The notes beneath the pieces are model-generated. The model was not told where the DNA came from. It saw only the letters and a list, made by a program, of their open reading frames with translations, and did not search any database. Below are positions 36,924-45,544 of a stretch of DNA of 64,000 bases, piece after piece (positions within the stretch are counted from its first letter, which is position 1; every line of letters starts with the position of its first letter). Position numbers and translations under genes: made by a program. The DNA is taken from positions 682,001 to 746,000 of the forward strand of contig NZ_KB898185.1 of assembly GCF_000377505.1 (NCBI RefSeq). The letters are read 5' to 3'. This DNA is from Paenibacillus massiliensis 2301065 = DSM 16942 (GTDB taxonomy: Bacteria; Bacillota; Bacilli; Paenibacillales; Paenibacillaceae).

Positions 36924-36958
36924 AAAAAAAAATCGGCAACCCAGATGAGTTGTCGATT
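36924..36958 (-). terminator. Terminator of the NarL-type two-component operon
   Basis: Arms aatcggcaac (36931-36940) and gttgtcgatt (36949-36958) are followed on the minus strand by eight T residues. It is 33 bp past the response regulator stop codon. Confidence 0.8.
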
Positions 36959-36990
36959 CTCAAGTTCATAATTAAACACATTTAACCTTG

Positions 36991-37635
36991 CTAGCCATCC
37001 ATCATTCCTGAATCTCTTGCCTTACGTGTTGCCTCTTTCCGTCCCTTTACATCCAATTTAGAATAGATCGAAGAGATATAGTTTTTAACAGTTCCTTCAC
37101 TAAGAAAGAGCGCTTCGGCAATATCTTGATTTCGCAAACCGGATGCAAGCTTGTGAAGAACTTCAATTTCGCGTGCGCTTAATCCGTAATCATTATTTTT
37201 TGGAGCTACGGCCTGGGGCATATTTCTAAGCATCTTGCGCGCCATTTCCTGAGAAATTAAAGTCCCCCCTGTGTGCACGACTCTTATTCCTGCGGCCAGT
37301 TCCTTGGGACGGATGGCTTTGAGCAGGTATCCTTCTGCTCCATTGCTCAAAGCCGTAAGAACATAATCCACTTCCTTGTAAGAGGTCAACATTATAATTT
37401 TGATAGCTGGAAATTGCTTTTTAATCCGTAACGTTGCGGTAACACCATCCATAACAGGCATATTAATATCCATTAACACAATATCGGGTTGAAATTGCTT
37501 ACTACATTCGATTGCTTCCTCTCCATTTTTGGCCAATCCGACAATTTCAAAATCTTCTTCAAGAGAAAGAACAATATCAAGACTTTCCAGAATTAGCTCC
37601 TGATCATCGGCAATTAATATTTTAATGTTCTGCAC
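36991..37635 (-). CDS. NarL/LuxR-family response regulator
   Basis: A 214-residue regulator. The receiver domain has the acidic pair (IADDQEL), phospho-Asp in IVLMDINMPVMDG, MLTSYKE and LLKAIRPKEL. The C-terminal LuxR-type HTH has LSAREIEVLHKLASGLRNQD and SEGTVKNYISSIYSKLDV. The GTG start overlaps the 3' end of the kinase gene by 14 bp, so the pair is coupled. Targets are not evident; YvfU/DesR-type systems are comparable and often regulate adjacent transporters, but none is adjacent here. Confidence 0.92.
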   Translation of the reverse strand: MQNIKILIADDQELILESLDIVLSLEEDFEIVGLAKNGEEAIECSKQFQPDIVLMDINMPVMDGVTATLRIKKQFPAIKIIMLTSYKEVDYVLTALSNGAEGYLLKAIRPKELAAGIRVVHTGGTLISQEMARKMLRNMPQAVAPKNNDYGLSAREIEVLHKLASGLRNQDIAEALFLSEGTVKNYISSIYSKLDVKGRKEATRKARDSGMMDG

Positions 37636-38797
37636 GCAGCATCACCCCACTTAATGGAATTTCACATCTGACCTCGGTAATTGTAACCGCTCCAGATGAA
37701 GAGGAGAGGATCAGCCTGCCCCCTAGGTGCTGAATCCGTTGCTCCATGGTGGTTAAGCCAAAACCATAATCCAGTTTATCTATGGGCTTACCATTATTTT
37801 GAATCACCAAATGCAAGACTTCTTCAGCAATATAAAGTTTTAATTGCAGTGCGGATGCTTTCCCATGTTTCAACGCATTCGTAAACGATTCTTGAATTAC
37901 ACGAAGGATAGCCTGCCTTGCTTCAAAACGCATGGGTTGCTCAGTCAAGGGCAAGTCCAACGTAACATGTGTCCCTGTATGCTCGCTAAAACTAGTCGCA
38001 AGGGTCTCAATTTGCTTGTATAGGCAGTCATTATCATCTCCCCCTATTTCGTGAACGATCTCTCTAATTTCGTCCAGGTTTCGTTCAGCTAAAGTTCGCA
38101 AACGAGTAAGGCGCTCCTTCACCTCTATAGGCTTACGATCCATAAGAGCGATAGCCACATCCAGACTCATAATCATCGAGATAAATGAGTGGCCCAGTGA
38201 ATCATGTAGTTCCTTGGACATCCGATTTCTCTCTTCCACTAAAGTCATTTGTTCGACCTGAGCAGCGTAATGAATTAACAATTTGTTCTGATGTTCAACT
38301 TCAACGGCTAAAGCATTTTTCTGATGATAGGCGTTAGCTATAAAACTAACCCAGATCCCAATAAAGCAAAATAACAGGTTATCAATACCCATGCTCATGC
38401 TTTGATTCAAAGTATATCCCTGATAAATTTGCAAGCCGAACGGTAGCAAAAATATAACAGGAAGCACCCAAAACGTCTGTCTGGTCAATAAATAACCCAT
38501 GATCAGACTGGGAAGCAAGTAATCGGAATTGAACATGAATTCAGGATGAATCATGGAGTTAACATAGTAAGACCCGCCGAGTATAATCTCGACTATGCAA
38601 AACCATGTTTTGTTTATCCTCCGTTGTGGGAACCAAAACCACATCGGAACAAAAAAGGCTGCCAACAACCAGATTATTTCCAATTGGAGTTGGACAAGAT
38701 CTTTTGAAGCAGTCACAATTCCAATGGCAAGTAACAAATAATAATAAGATCGAAGCAAAAAAATGCTCCAGTCCATAAAAGCAATTATCTTCTTCAC
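37622..38797 (-). CDS. HisKA_3-type membrane sensor histidine kinase
   Basis: A 391-residue kinase with about six N-terminal membrane segments (to residue 165) and almost no extracellular loops, then a coiled segment and the HisKA_3 dimerisation domain with its phospho-His in RNRMSKELHDSLGHSFISMI. The HATPase domain has an N box (VIQESFTNALKHGKA) and a short G region (DYGFGLTTMEQRI). This resembles DesK/YvfT kinases that sense the membrane state. GTG start with GGAGGAG upstream. Confidence 0.9.
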   Translation of the reverse strand: MKKIIAFMDWSIFLLRSYYYLLLAIGIVTASKDLVQLQLEIIWLLAAFFVPMWFWFPQRRINKTWFCIVEIILGGSYYVNSMIHPEFMFNSDYLLPSLIMGYLLTRQTFWVLPVIFLLPFGLQIYQGYTLNQSMSMGIDNLLFCFIGIWVSFIANAYHQKNALAVEVEHQNKLLIHYAAQVEQMTLVEERNRMSKELHDSLGHSFISMIMSLDVAIALMDRKPIEVKERLTRLRTLAERNLDEIREIVHEIGGDDNDCLYKQIETLATSFSEHTGTHVTLDLPLTEQPMRFEARQAILRVIQESFTNALKHGKASALQLKLYIAEEVLHLVIQNNGKPIDKLDYGFGLTTMEQRIQHLGGRLILSSSSGAVTITEVRCEIPLSGVMLRAEH

Positions 38798-38813
38798 TTG
38801 TGTACTCCTCCAG

Positions 38814-39470
38814 CCTGGTCATCGCTCCGAAATCGAGTAGATAATCTAAACTGCTTGATCACCGGACATCCAAACACTATCTCCCTTCTCCAAAGCCACA
38901 CTATTGCTATTTCCCTAAGACCTCGATGAAATTGATTAAAGCTGTATCATAAATTGAACAATTTCAATGATTAATAACTAAGATAGTCTACCACTGTTTT
39001 TTACAACAGCAAAGTGAAGCGCACTGCAAAATTCAGGGTTATTATTGGATCTCATATAACACAGTACTATATTTATCGGATACTCTAATTAACGATTCAG
39101 GTATACAATACAATACTCTCACTCCGTTACATCCTGGATGAAATTCCGCGCAAAAACAAGTTCATCAGCAGTATACTTATTTGGAAAATTCATGAATCGT
39201 TGAAGTCTACTACAGTTTGACCGATATAAGAACAGTGTTAGACAGTGAAGATTTCACGGAACTGCTAGCGTACATAGCCGACTACTGATCTATACTCCGG
39301 CTTATCTCGATAGAATCAGGAGCGCGAGGCTGTAGCGCAGTGCATGCAACTGCGTGGAACCGGATCTTCCGTTCTGCAATCGGGGTACGCTTGATAGATA
39401 CACCCGACGCGTCTGGAGAGAACCAGGAGACAACATTTTTTGCTTCTCAACAAACTAAATATATATCATC
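38814..39470. other. Gene-free AT-rich stretch, possibly decayed coding DNA
   Basis: No intact gene was found here. A short plus-strand frame near 39120-39225 (LDEIPRKNKFISSILIWKIH) looks protein-like but stops early and matches no family I can name. The first part must hold the promoter of the kinase/regulator operon that begins at 38797. Confidence 0.3.
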
Positions 39471-39509
39471 AAAAACGAGCAGTCTGCTAATTACAGACTG
39501 CTCGTTTTT
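39471..39509. terminator. Perfect symmetrical terminator
   Basis: A 16-bp perfect stem (39471-39486 with 39494-39509) begins with five A and ends with five T, so it can stop transcription from both sides. It lies inside the 3' end of the GntR remnant at 39487-39582. Confidence 0.8.
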
Positions 39510-39582
39510 GCTTATCTCCTAGGTTAAGTTGTTTCTCTTCAATGTATTTCCCAATTTCCTTTGCACTTGATGATTTTAACAT
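39487..39582 (-). pseudogene. N-terminal remnant of a GntR-family regulator
   Basis: A 31-codon frame starts at ATG 39582 with a GAAGAGG SD and begins MLKSSSAKEIGKYIEEKQLN. It parallels the start of the intact GntR protein at 50684-51394 (MLKYQHIANELEKYIEEHSL). The wing, the HTH recognition helix and the whole UTRA domain are gone; the frame runs into the terminator hairpin. It lies divergent from the PTS gene at 39755, just as the intact regulator lies divergent from a PTS fragment at 51557. Confidence 0.65.
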
Positions 39583-39690
39583 AAGTATTCCTCTTCACTT
39601 GATTATCCGTTATTAATGGTTAAATTTTAACACATACTCGATGTGAACACGCACTATAAAATTATAACCAAACATATATTTTATTATCTT

Positions 39691-39720
39691 ATTGAAAAAT
39701 TATACCGATATAATTATAAT
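39691..39720 (+). promoter_or_regulatory. PTS promoter with GntR-type operator
   Basis: TTGAAA (39692-39697), a 17-bp spacer and TATAAT (39715-39720) make a good sigma-A promoter. The near-palindrome ATTATACCGATATAAT (39699-39714) lies in the spacer. The whole 30 bp match 48861-48890 with three differences, and the operator recurs at 51504-51519. Confidence 0.75.
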
Positions 39721-39733
39721 GTAAACGAACTCA
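39720..39733 (+). promoter_or_regulatory. Near-consensus cre site
   Basis: TGTAAACGAACTCA matches the cre consensus TGWNANCGNTNWCA at all but one position (A for T at position 10). Its place just downstream of the -10 box is where CcpA would block transcription of the PTS gene. Confidence 0.5.
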
Positions 39734-39754
39734 TTAGATTAGGGGGCGATTGAT

Positions 39755-41656
39755 ATGGCAGAAAAAGTTAGAGATTATCCAAAGCTTGCAAAGAGCATTC
39801 TGGACGCTGTTGGTGGCCAAAGTAATGTTATGGGGGCTACACGCTGCGCCACCCGGCTTCGATTGGTACTTAAGCAATCCAGCCCAGAGGCGAAAGAACT
39901 TGTGGGAACGCTACCAGGGGTTATTACCGTCGTTGAAAGCGGCGGGCAATTTCAGGTTGTTATTGGACAGCATGTCGGCGAAGTCTTCGAATCATTTGCA
40001 GCTCTCGTGAACCTGGATGATACTGCAGTAGAACAGGGTGACAAAAGAACCGTATTGAACCGAATCATTGCTACGATGTCGGCAGTCTTCGCGCCCTTCA
40101 TTTATATCCTGGCTGCTGCTGGTATTTTGCAGGGGATTTTGATCCTGATCAACCTGGTGTCCGACAGCTTCACGAGTACGGGAACCTATCAGGTACTGAG
40201 CTTCATGTCATGGGCTCCTTTCGTGTTCTTACCAATCTTCATCGCGATTACGGCATCAAAATACTTTAAAGTGAATACCTTTATCGCCGTTGCTTGTAGT
40301 GTTGCATTGGTTAGCCCTGACTGGGCAACAATGGCAGCAAGTATTACAGACGGAGCGAAAATCAGCTTTCTGGGCATTCCCTTGACGGGAACGACATATA
40401 CGGGCTCGGTGCTTCCACCGCTTCTCCTGGTATGGTTCTTGTCCTATCTGGAACGCTTTCTGAACAAAAGAATACATGAAATGATCCGGCCGTTGTTCGT
40501 TCCATTCCTATCCATGGCTATTATGGTTCCGCTGACTATTTTGCTACTCGGGCCCTTGTCAACATGGGGGGCAAATGGTATTGCTGCTGGTTACAATTTC
40601 CTTGCTGAGAACTTACCGTGGCTTGCAGGGGCAATTATCGGCAGCGCATGGCAAATTATCGTAATCTTTGGCATCCATTGGGGCGTTCTACCGATGGTTC
40701 TTGCGAACTTTGATCTCTATGGTCGGGATTCATTTCAGGCTTACCAGACGATTGCCATTATTGCTCAAATCGGTGCCGTGCTTGGCGTTATTCTGAAGAC
40801 CAGAAATCAGGAAACCCGCAAAGTCGGTATCTCCGCAGGCATTACGGGACTGTTTGGCATTACGGAACCGGCGATCTACGGCATTACTCTCAAATTCAAG
40901 AAGCCGATCATCTATGGATGTATTTCTGGTGGTATCGGTGCGATTACAGCCAGTTTCTTTAATCCATTCTACTTTGCTTATGCCGGACTGCCGGGCCCAC
41001 TGACGCTTGTCAACGGAATCAGTGATGAGTCGCCGATGTCCATCTGGGGCATTCTGATCGGTGCCGCCATTGCGTTCATCCTTCCCATTATTTTGATTCA
41101 AATTTTGGGTTATGGCGAAGACAAGGTGAAAGCAACAGCTGCAGCAACTCCAACTCCAACCATTGAAACACCAAGCACTACTACCGTTCCTTCCGAGGGC
41201 GGGGAAGAAGCCATTTCTGCTCCACTGGTAGGCAGAGTTGTACCTCTTTCCGAAGTTCCTGACGAAGCGTTTAGCTCGGGGGCCATGGGCCAAGGCGTTG
41301 CCATTGAGCCGTTGGAAGGTAAGTTATATGCACCGTTTGCAGGAACGGTTGCAACGACCACGCCTTCCAAGCATGCTATCGGACTGCGTTCGGCATCCGG
41401 TGTTGAATTGTTCGTTCACATCGGTATAGATACGGTAAAATTAAAAGGGGCGCCATTCACCTTGCATGTCAAGGAAGGCGACAGCATCAATAAAGGCGAT
41501 TTGCTTATCGAATTCGACATCGCCATGATCAAGAATGCAGGCATGCCGACCATAACACCTGTCCTTATTACAAATGCATACGAGTACCAAAATGTGATTC
41601 AAGAAGACGCAGATCAAAGCGCTTTGACTCAAAAATTGCTAACAGTCATTAAGTAA
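39755..41656 (+). CDS. bglP: Beta-glucoside PTS permease EIIBCA
   Basis: A 633-residue fused PTS permease. An N-terminal EIIB of the glucose/beta-glucoside family carries the phospho-Cys motif GATRCATRLRLVLK. The EIIC part (about residues 100-460) has ten membrane segments and GITGLFGITEPAIYGITLKF. A Thr/Pro linker (TAAATPTPTIETPS) leads to the C-terminal EIIA with its phospho-His in VELFVHIGIDTVKLKG. It imports and phosphorylates aryl- or alkyl-beta-glucosides. The matching hydrolase is probably the GH1 enzyme at 48927, which has the same operator. GGGGG SD before the ATG. Confidence 0.92.
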   Translation: MAEKVRDYPKLAKSILDAVGGQSNVMGATRCATRLRLVLKQSSPEAKELVGTLPGVITVVESGGQFQVVIGQHVGEVFESFAALVNLDDTAVEQGDKRTVLNRIIATMSAVFAPFIYILAAAGILQGILILINLVSDSFTSTGTYQVLSFMSWAPFVFLPIFIAITASKYFKVNTFIAVACSVALVSPDWATMAASITDGAKISFLGIPLTGTTYTGSVLPPLLLVWFLSYLERFLNKRIHEMIRPLFVPFLSMAIMVPLTILLLGPLSTWGANGIAAGYNFLAENLPWLAGAIIGSAWQIIVIFGIHWGVLPMVLANFDLYGRDSFQAYQTIAIIAQIGAVLGVILKTRNQETRKVGISAGITGLFGITEPAIYGITLKFKKPIIYGCISGGIGAITASFFNPFYFAYAGLPGPLTLVNGISDESPMSIWGILIGAAIAFILPIILIQILGYGEDKVKATAAATPTPTIETPSTTTVPSEGGEEAISAPLVGRVVPLSEVPDEAFSSGAMGQGVAIEPLEGKLYAPFAGTVATTTPSKHAIGLRSASGVELFVHIGIDTVKLKGAPFTLHVKEGDSINKGDLLIEFDIAMIKNAGMPTITPVLITNAYEYQNVIQEDADQSALTQKLLTVIK

Positions 41657-42037
41657 GACAACAATACCATGATAAAAAACCAGATTACCTGAAATTTCCT
41701 AGGTGGGGGGCTCTCCTCACCCATTTCAAACATCTGACAATAGCTATGTCACTCTGAATCGTTTTTGAGCTGGTTTAATCTACCCCATGTCTGGCTCTTG
41801 ATTTTCGGAGTGAAGCATCCTTACTCAGAAGAGGTTTCGTTCGCTTGGGGGCGGAACCTTCTTTGATTTCACTGGAGCAGTGCAGCATTCTCCACAAGGC
41901 CTGAGCTTTCCTTCAAAATGATATATCCGATAAGCGGAGGAACCGATGTTCACCAGATCGAATCATTACACAACCCAACTCAAGTTTATTTTTTCCTTCG
42001 GGATCGTAATGTTCCATAGCAAAGGGAGACACCTGAT
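41657..42037. other. Non-coding gap after the PTS gene
   Basis: No convincing frame or strong terminator was found. A weak stem at about 41703-41722 (ggtgggg/ctcctcacc) is the only hairpin near the PTS stop codon. The stretch borders a transposase remnant and may itself be decayed insertion-sequence DNA. Confidence 0.3.
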
Positions 42038-42179
42038 TTACTGAACGAAGCCCCTTGAATGGGGATGGAGCTTGTTACGAGGGCTTGAATTTTTCACACA
42101 CGTATCATCCAGGATCACAAAAATGGAGCCATGATCTAGTGATGACTTCGTTGAAAGAGAAGGCCTGACAATAATCAAC
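42038..42179 (-). pseudogene. IS4/IS701-like transposase fragment
   Basis: The minus-strand frame contains HGSIFVILDDTCVKNSSPRN and KLHPHSRGF. That resembles the first-Asp segment of IS4/IS701-type DDE transposases, where an (I/V)LDDT motif is followed by a Pro/Arg/Lys stretch. Only about 45 codons are recognisable, ended by a stop. No flanking inverted repeats were found. The family assignment is tentative. Confidence 0.45.
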
Positions 42180-42206
42180 AACAAATAGAGCGGAATGGAG
42201 AACGAA

Positions 42207-42869
42207 ATGGGAACCAGAATGAAAATTAGAGTAGAGCCCCGGCGGTTAATTATCATGTTGATAGGAAACATATTTATGGGTTTGGGAGTTGCTATTTTCA
42301 AGCTATCGGGATTGGGGAATGATCCCTTTAACGGGATGGCAATGGCACTTGCTGAATATGTCGGGTTCTCATATGCCACTTTTTTAATTATGCTGAATCT
42401 CGGATTGTTTGTAGCTCAATTCTTCACGGGGCGAAAATTCATCGGAGCAGGTACAATTGTAAATGCCTTCTTATTAGGCTACATCATCACATACTTTTAC
42501 GACTCTGCGCTGGGGCTCTTTGGTGAACCTCAGGTTCTGTGGCAACAGGTAATCATTGTTGTGGCTGGGATCGTAATAATTAGCTTGGGGGTCTCTCTAT
42601 ATCAAACGTCCAATGTGGGCGTTTCCCCGTACGACAGTCTGTCTCTTATTATGCGAAATTACGTCCCGAAAATCCCTTATTTCTGGCACCGAATGTTTAC
42701 AGATTCTATTTGTGCATTGATTTGCTTCCTGTTCGGAGGCATCGTTGGGCTGGGGACGCTGGTAACAGCGTTTTGCCTGGGACCCATTGTTCAATTTTTT
42801 GATGTCCATGTATCGGAGAAACTACTGGTTAAAGGGCGCACAGATATTCAAAACTCCGCACGAACATAG
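42207..42869 (+). CDS. YczE/YitT-type integral membrane protein
   Basis: A 220-residue protein with about five membrane segments and the repeat typical of this family: LIGNIFMGLGVAIFKLSGLG with DPFNGMA in the first half, IIISLGVSLYQTSNVGVSPY with DSLS in the second, and FLFGGIVGLGTLVTAFCLGP at the end. GGAG at 42197-42200 favours ATG 42207 over ATG 42195. YczE-type proteins have been linked to surfactin production and to transport, but the biochemical role is unclear. The remnant at 27555-27870 belongs to the same family. Confidence 0.75.
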   Translation: MGTRMKIRVEPRRLIIMLIGNIFMGLGVAIFKLSGLGNDPFNGMAMALAEYVGFSYATFLIMLNLGLFVAQFFTGRKFIGAGTIVNAFLLGYIITYFYDSALGLFGEPQVLWQQVIIVVAGIVIISLGVSLYQTSNVGVSPYDSLSLIMRNYVPKIPYFWHRMFTDSICALICFLFGGIVGLGTLVTAFCLGPIVQFFDVHVSEKLLVKGRTDIQNSART

Positions 42870-43045
42870 GCACGTATGAACAGGTATATCAGACCTTTTC
42901 AACAGAGACTTTGCAACAACAATTGACCAGCATTTCCCTTACAACTTACAACAATGTCCAAGTGTTACGGCTTGAAAATGGCAATAAAACGGTGAATGAT
43001 CATTACCATATTCAATACCTGAATGACAAAAACAATAACGAATAA
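42869..43045 (+). pseudogene. C-terminal remnant of an unidentified protein
   Basis: A 58-codon frame with protein-like composition (GTYEQVYQTFSTETLQQQLT, VQVLRLENGNKTVNDHYHIQ, ending YLNDKNNNE) begins without start codon or SD where the YczE gene ends. It seems to be the 3' end of a gene whose front part was lost. I do not recognise the family; the extended strands suggest a small extracytoplasmic domain. Confidence 0.35.
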
Positions 43046-43100
43046 ATTATGCTCTCACTTTGTTTCTGAGGAAAAGTCTAAAACAAGGTTAACACAATAC

Positions 43101-43133
43101 TCAATCTGGCATCATCTCATGCTAGATTGAGTA
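43101..43133. repeat. Inverted repeat without T-run
   Basis: Arms near 43101-43114 (actcaatct) and 43121-43133 (agattgagt) can pair to a stem of about 14 bp with one mismatch. Neither side has a clear T-run. It may be an old terminator or an insertion-sequence end. Confidence 0.4.
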
Positions 43134-43143
43134 GCATTAACTA

Positions 43144-43420
43144 CTTTCCCCCCCTCACTTATCCATCTATATTTATACACTTCAATGGATTCCAGATTTT
43201 CGTTGGCATCATCGTCAAATCCAGACTGAAATTCACAACAACAACAAGTTTTGTTTGGGAAACCCTGACTATCCCATTGAGGAAAGTTTAATTCATTATC
43301 GGCTTCCCAAATGCGCACAGATTTTTTTAGCATTCCAAGTGCTACAACTCCGTGACGAACTTGATGCGCTGGAGCAAATTGCCGCTCAACTGGCTGCGCC
43401 AGCTGTAAAAAGCCAGGTGT
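43144..43420 (+). other. Open frame of unknown origin
   Basis: One plus-strand frame stays open through this gap and continues into antisense of the MFS gene. It reads like protein in part (WIPDFRWHHRQIQTEIHNNN, NPDYPIEESLIHYRLPKCAQ, LQLRDELDALEQIAAQLAAP). There is no good start or SD. It could be the truncated end of a gene cut off by the MFS gene insertion; the family is unknown. Confidence 0.3.
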
Positions 43421-44599
43421 TTATACTTTCGTTTTCAATCGTTCGATTGCGGGAGAAGCAACAGCACAAAGCAAGATCAGAATGCTAGCACCCAAAATCG
43501 CTGCGGTGATACCACTTACATTGATAGCCCAACCCCCTAACGAAGCACCTACTGCGATTCCGCAGTTGCATGCGGAAACATTCAACGTGCCCGCCAGTGC
43601 TTTTCCTTCGTTTGCAGCATTGATTACCCGAGCCTGGTTAAGGGGGAAAAGCGCCGTATGTGCTATTCCCCATGCAGCCAGCGCAACTACGAACATTGCA
43701 GGATATCCGACGAGAAGAACTGAACTTGCCGCGCCTACAGCCAATAGAAGACAGAACAAAACGTTAGCTTTTATGGCGTGACGGTCAACAAGTCGACCAG
43801 CCAGATAATTGCCGTATAGACCGACTGTACCAAACCCCATCAGCCACCAGCCTACATGCGATGATGAGATACCAGCATATCCTTCCAGCATGTCAGCGAG
43901 GTAGGTGTAAGAAGCGTACATCGCTGATAGTATTGCAACTGAAAGGACGAGGTTGGCAATTAAGTAACGATTCGAAAGAGATTTGATCTGACTTTTCAAG
44001 CTTGTTTCCTCGACAGGATGGAGTTTTGGCATGGCTTTGGCCAAAAGCAAGGCCACCGTAATCGAAAACACGGCCAGAAACCAGAAAGCTCCTCGCCAAC
44101 CTACAGCATCACCAAGTACGGTGCCCAAAGGGATGCCAAATACCAATCCACCAGTTAAACCCAAATAGAGTTTGGAAATCGCCTTGCCAGCATCCTCTTG
44201 TGGTACAAGCTTAGCAGCAACATCGCTGCCGACTCCCCAGAAGACTGGAAGTAGAGCCGCAGGGACAATTCGTGCAATCATTATCGTCCAGAAGCCCGGA
44301 GCTAATGCGACGGCTACATTACTCGTAGCAAATACCACCAAAATCCATGCAAATAGCGCGCGCCGCTCCACACGCGCGAATATTACGGTCATAATAGGGC
44401 CGGCGAAAATAATAATGAGTGCAAACGAAGTCACCAGCTGACCAGCGATCGGTATCGAGATATTGAGGTCTCTTGCCATATTCGGCATAAGACCTATTAT
44501 AATAAACTCGGTTGTAAAGATTACAAATGCAGCCAGCGATAGGATGAAAATCGATAGGTCTGCACGTTTATTTCTGTCCTTCGAACTAATAGTATTCAT
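43421..44599 (-). CDS. MFS transporter, DHA1/sugar-efflux type
   Basis: A 392-residue permease with 12 membrane segments. It has the opening FVIFTTEFIIIGLMPNMARD, the loop 2-3 region FARVERRALF, and the motif around GLVFGIPLGTVLGDAVGWRG. This profile fits the AraJ/YdhP/PbuE-like DHA1 drug, sugar or nucleoside efflux group. The ATG at 44599 is preceded by AAGAAGG. It stands alone; TACCGGTA at 44671-44678 upstream recalls the core of the GntR operator. The substrate cannot be read from the sequence. Confidence 0.87.
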   Translation of the reverse strand: MNTISSKDRNKRADLSIFILSLAAFVIFTTEFIIIGLMPNMARDLNISIPIAGQLVTSFALIIIFAGPIMTVIFARVERRALFAWILVVFATSNVAVALAPGFWTIMIARIVPAALLPVFWGVGSDVAAKLVPQEDAGKAISKLYLGLTGGLVFGIPLGTVLGDAVGWRGAFWFLAVFSITVALLLAKAMPKLHPVEETSLKSQIKSLSNRYLIANLVLSVAILSAMYASYTYLADMLEGYAGISSSHVGWWLMGFGTVGLYGNYLAGRLVDRHAIKANVLFCLLLAVGAASSVLLVGYPAMFVVALAAWGIAHTALFPLNQARVINAANEGKALAGTLNVSACNCGIAVGASLGGWAINVSGITAAILGASILILLCAVASPAIERLKTKV

Positions 44600-44753
44600 A
44601 ATATTTCACCTTCTTGAATTATGTGTTCTTCTCTGCTGTACTGAATCTATACGAAGCATATATATATTTTTACCGGTATATAGATACAACTGTTTTCATG
44701 AAAGTAGGCTATAGCACGTATCCACAAAATGTTACTCTCTCCAGTGAATAAAT

Positions 44754-45392
44754 TTATTCATATATTCCACAGTCGGCTAATATTTCCGATTTAAAACGCA
44801 TGCTATCAGCCTCTGTTATAGGGCGAATGACCTTACAAGGAACACCAGCAGCAAACGAATTTGCTGGGATATCACGAGTCACCACGCTCCCAGCACCAAT
44901 CACACAATTGTCACCTATGGTAACCCCTCCACAAACCGTTACGTTCGCCGCCAACCAGACATCGTTACCAATGGTCACTGGCTTTGCGTAACATAAGTGT
45001 TTAACCTCTCCATTTTGATTAATCATCTGCTTTCGCTCTGAAGCAATAAAGGGATGGATTGGAGTCGCAATGGTGACATTGGGACCAAAAAGAGTATTGT
45101 TTCCAATTTTAATTTTTGCATCATCCTGAACTGTCAAGTTATAGTTAGCGAAAAAATGATCGCCGATTTCGGTGTGTGTACCATAATGAAAAAAAATAGG
45201 TCCTTGCATATAACAATTATCACCTATACGTCCTAGCAATTTCTGGAGTATACTATTACGTTCTTCCTCCTGATTCTCGTACATATCGCTATAACATCGG
45301 CTCAAATTGTGAGCATTTCGTTTTATCAGTTTTAAATCAGGGTGCGATGGAGCAAATAACTTCCCTTGGAAAATACGTTCTTCTTCCTTCAT
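44754..45392 (-). CDS. Maltose/galactoside O-acetyltransferase-type hexapeptide enzyme
   Basis: A 212-residue left-handed beta-helix acetyltransferase. It has an N-terminal Mac domain (RIFQGKLFAPSHPDLKLIKR), hexapeptide repeats (IGNNTLFGPNVTIATPIHPF with the catalytic His) and the signature VTIGNDVWLAANVTVCGGVT, then IGAGSVVTRDIP. It transfers acetyl from acetyl-CoA to sugars such as maltose, glucose or beta-galactosides; the exact acceptor is uncertain. GAGAGG before the ATG. It is monocistronic, at the edge of the AT-rich part of the window. Confidence 0.88.
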   Translation of the reverse strand: MKEEERIFQGKLFAPSHPDLKLIKRNAHNLSRCYSDMYENQEEERNSILQKLLGRIGDNCYMQGPIFFHYGTHTEIGDHFFANYNLTVQDDAKIKIGNNTLFGPNVTIATPIHPFIASERKQMINQNGEVKHLCYAKPVTIGNDVWLAANVTVCGGVTIGDNCVIGAGSVVTRDIPANSFAAGVPCKVIRPITEADSMRFKSEILADCGIYE

Positions 45393-45544
45393 ATTTATCA
45401 GATCCTCTCAAACGACCAGTTTTAATAATGGACTGAATTTACACGTTATTTAGTATAGATTTATAAACACCATTTCAGATGTAACCTCTCGCGAAATGTA
45501 TATACAATAATGAAAAAGCCAATCTACTCTCTTCAGTTAAGCAT

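Noticed and set aside
40730..41293. 187-codon minus-strand frame inside the PTS EIIBCA gene
   Set aside because: Antisense shadow of a well-supported gene; composition is odd and there is no SD.
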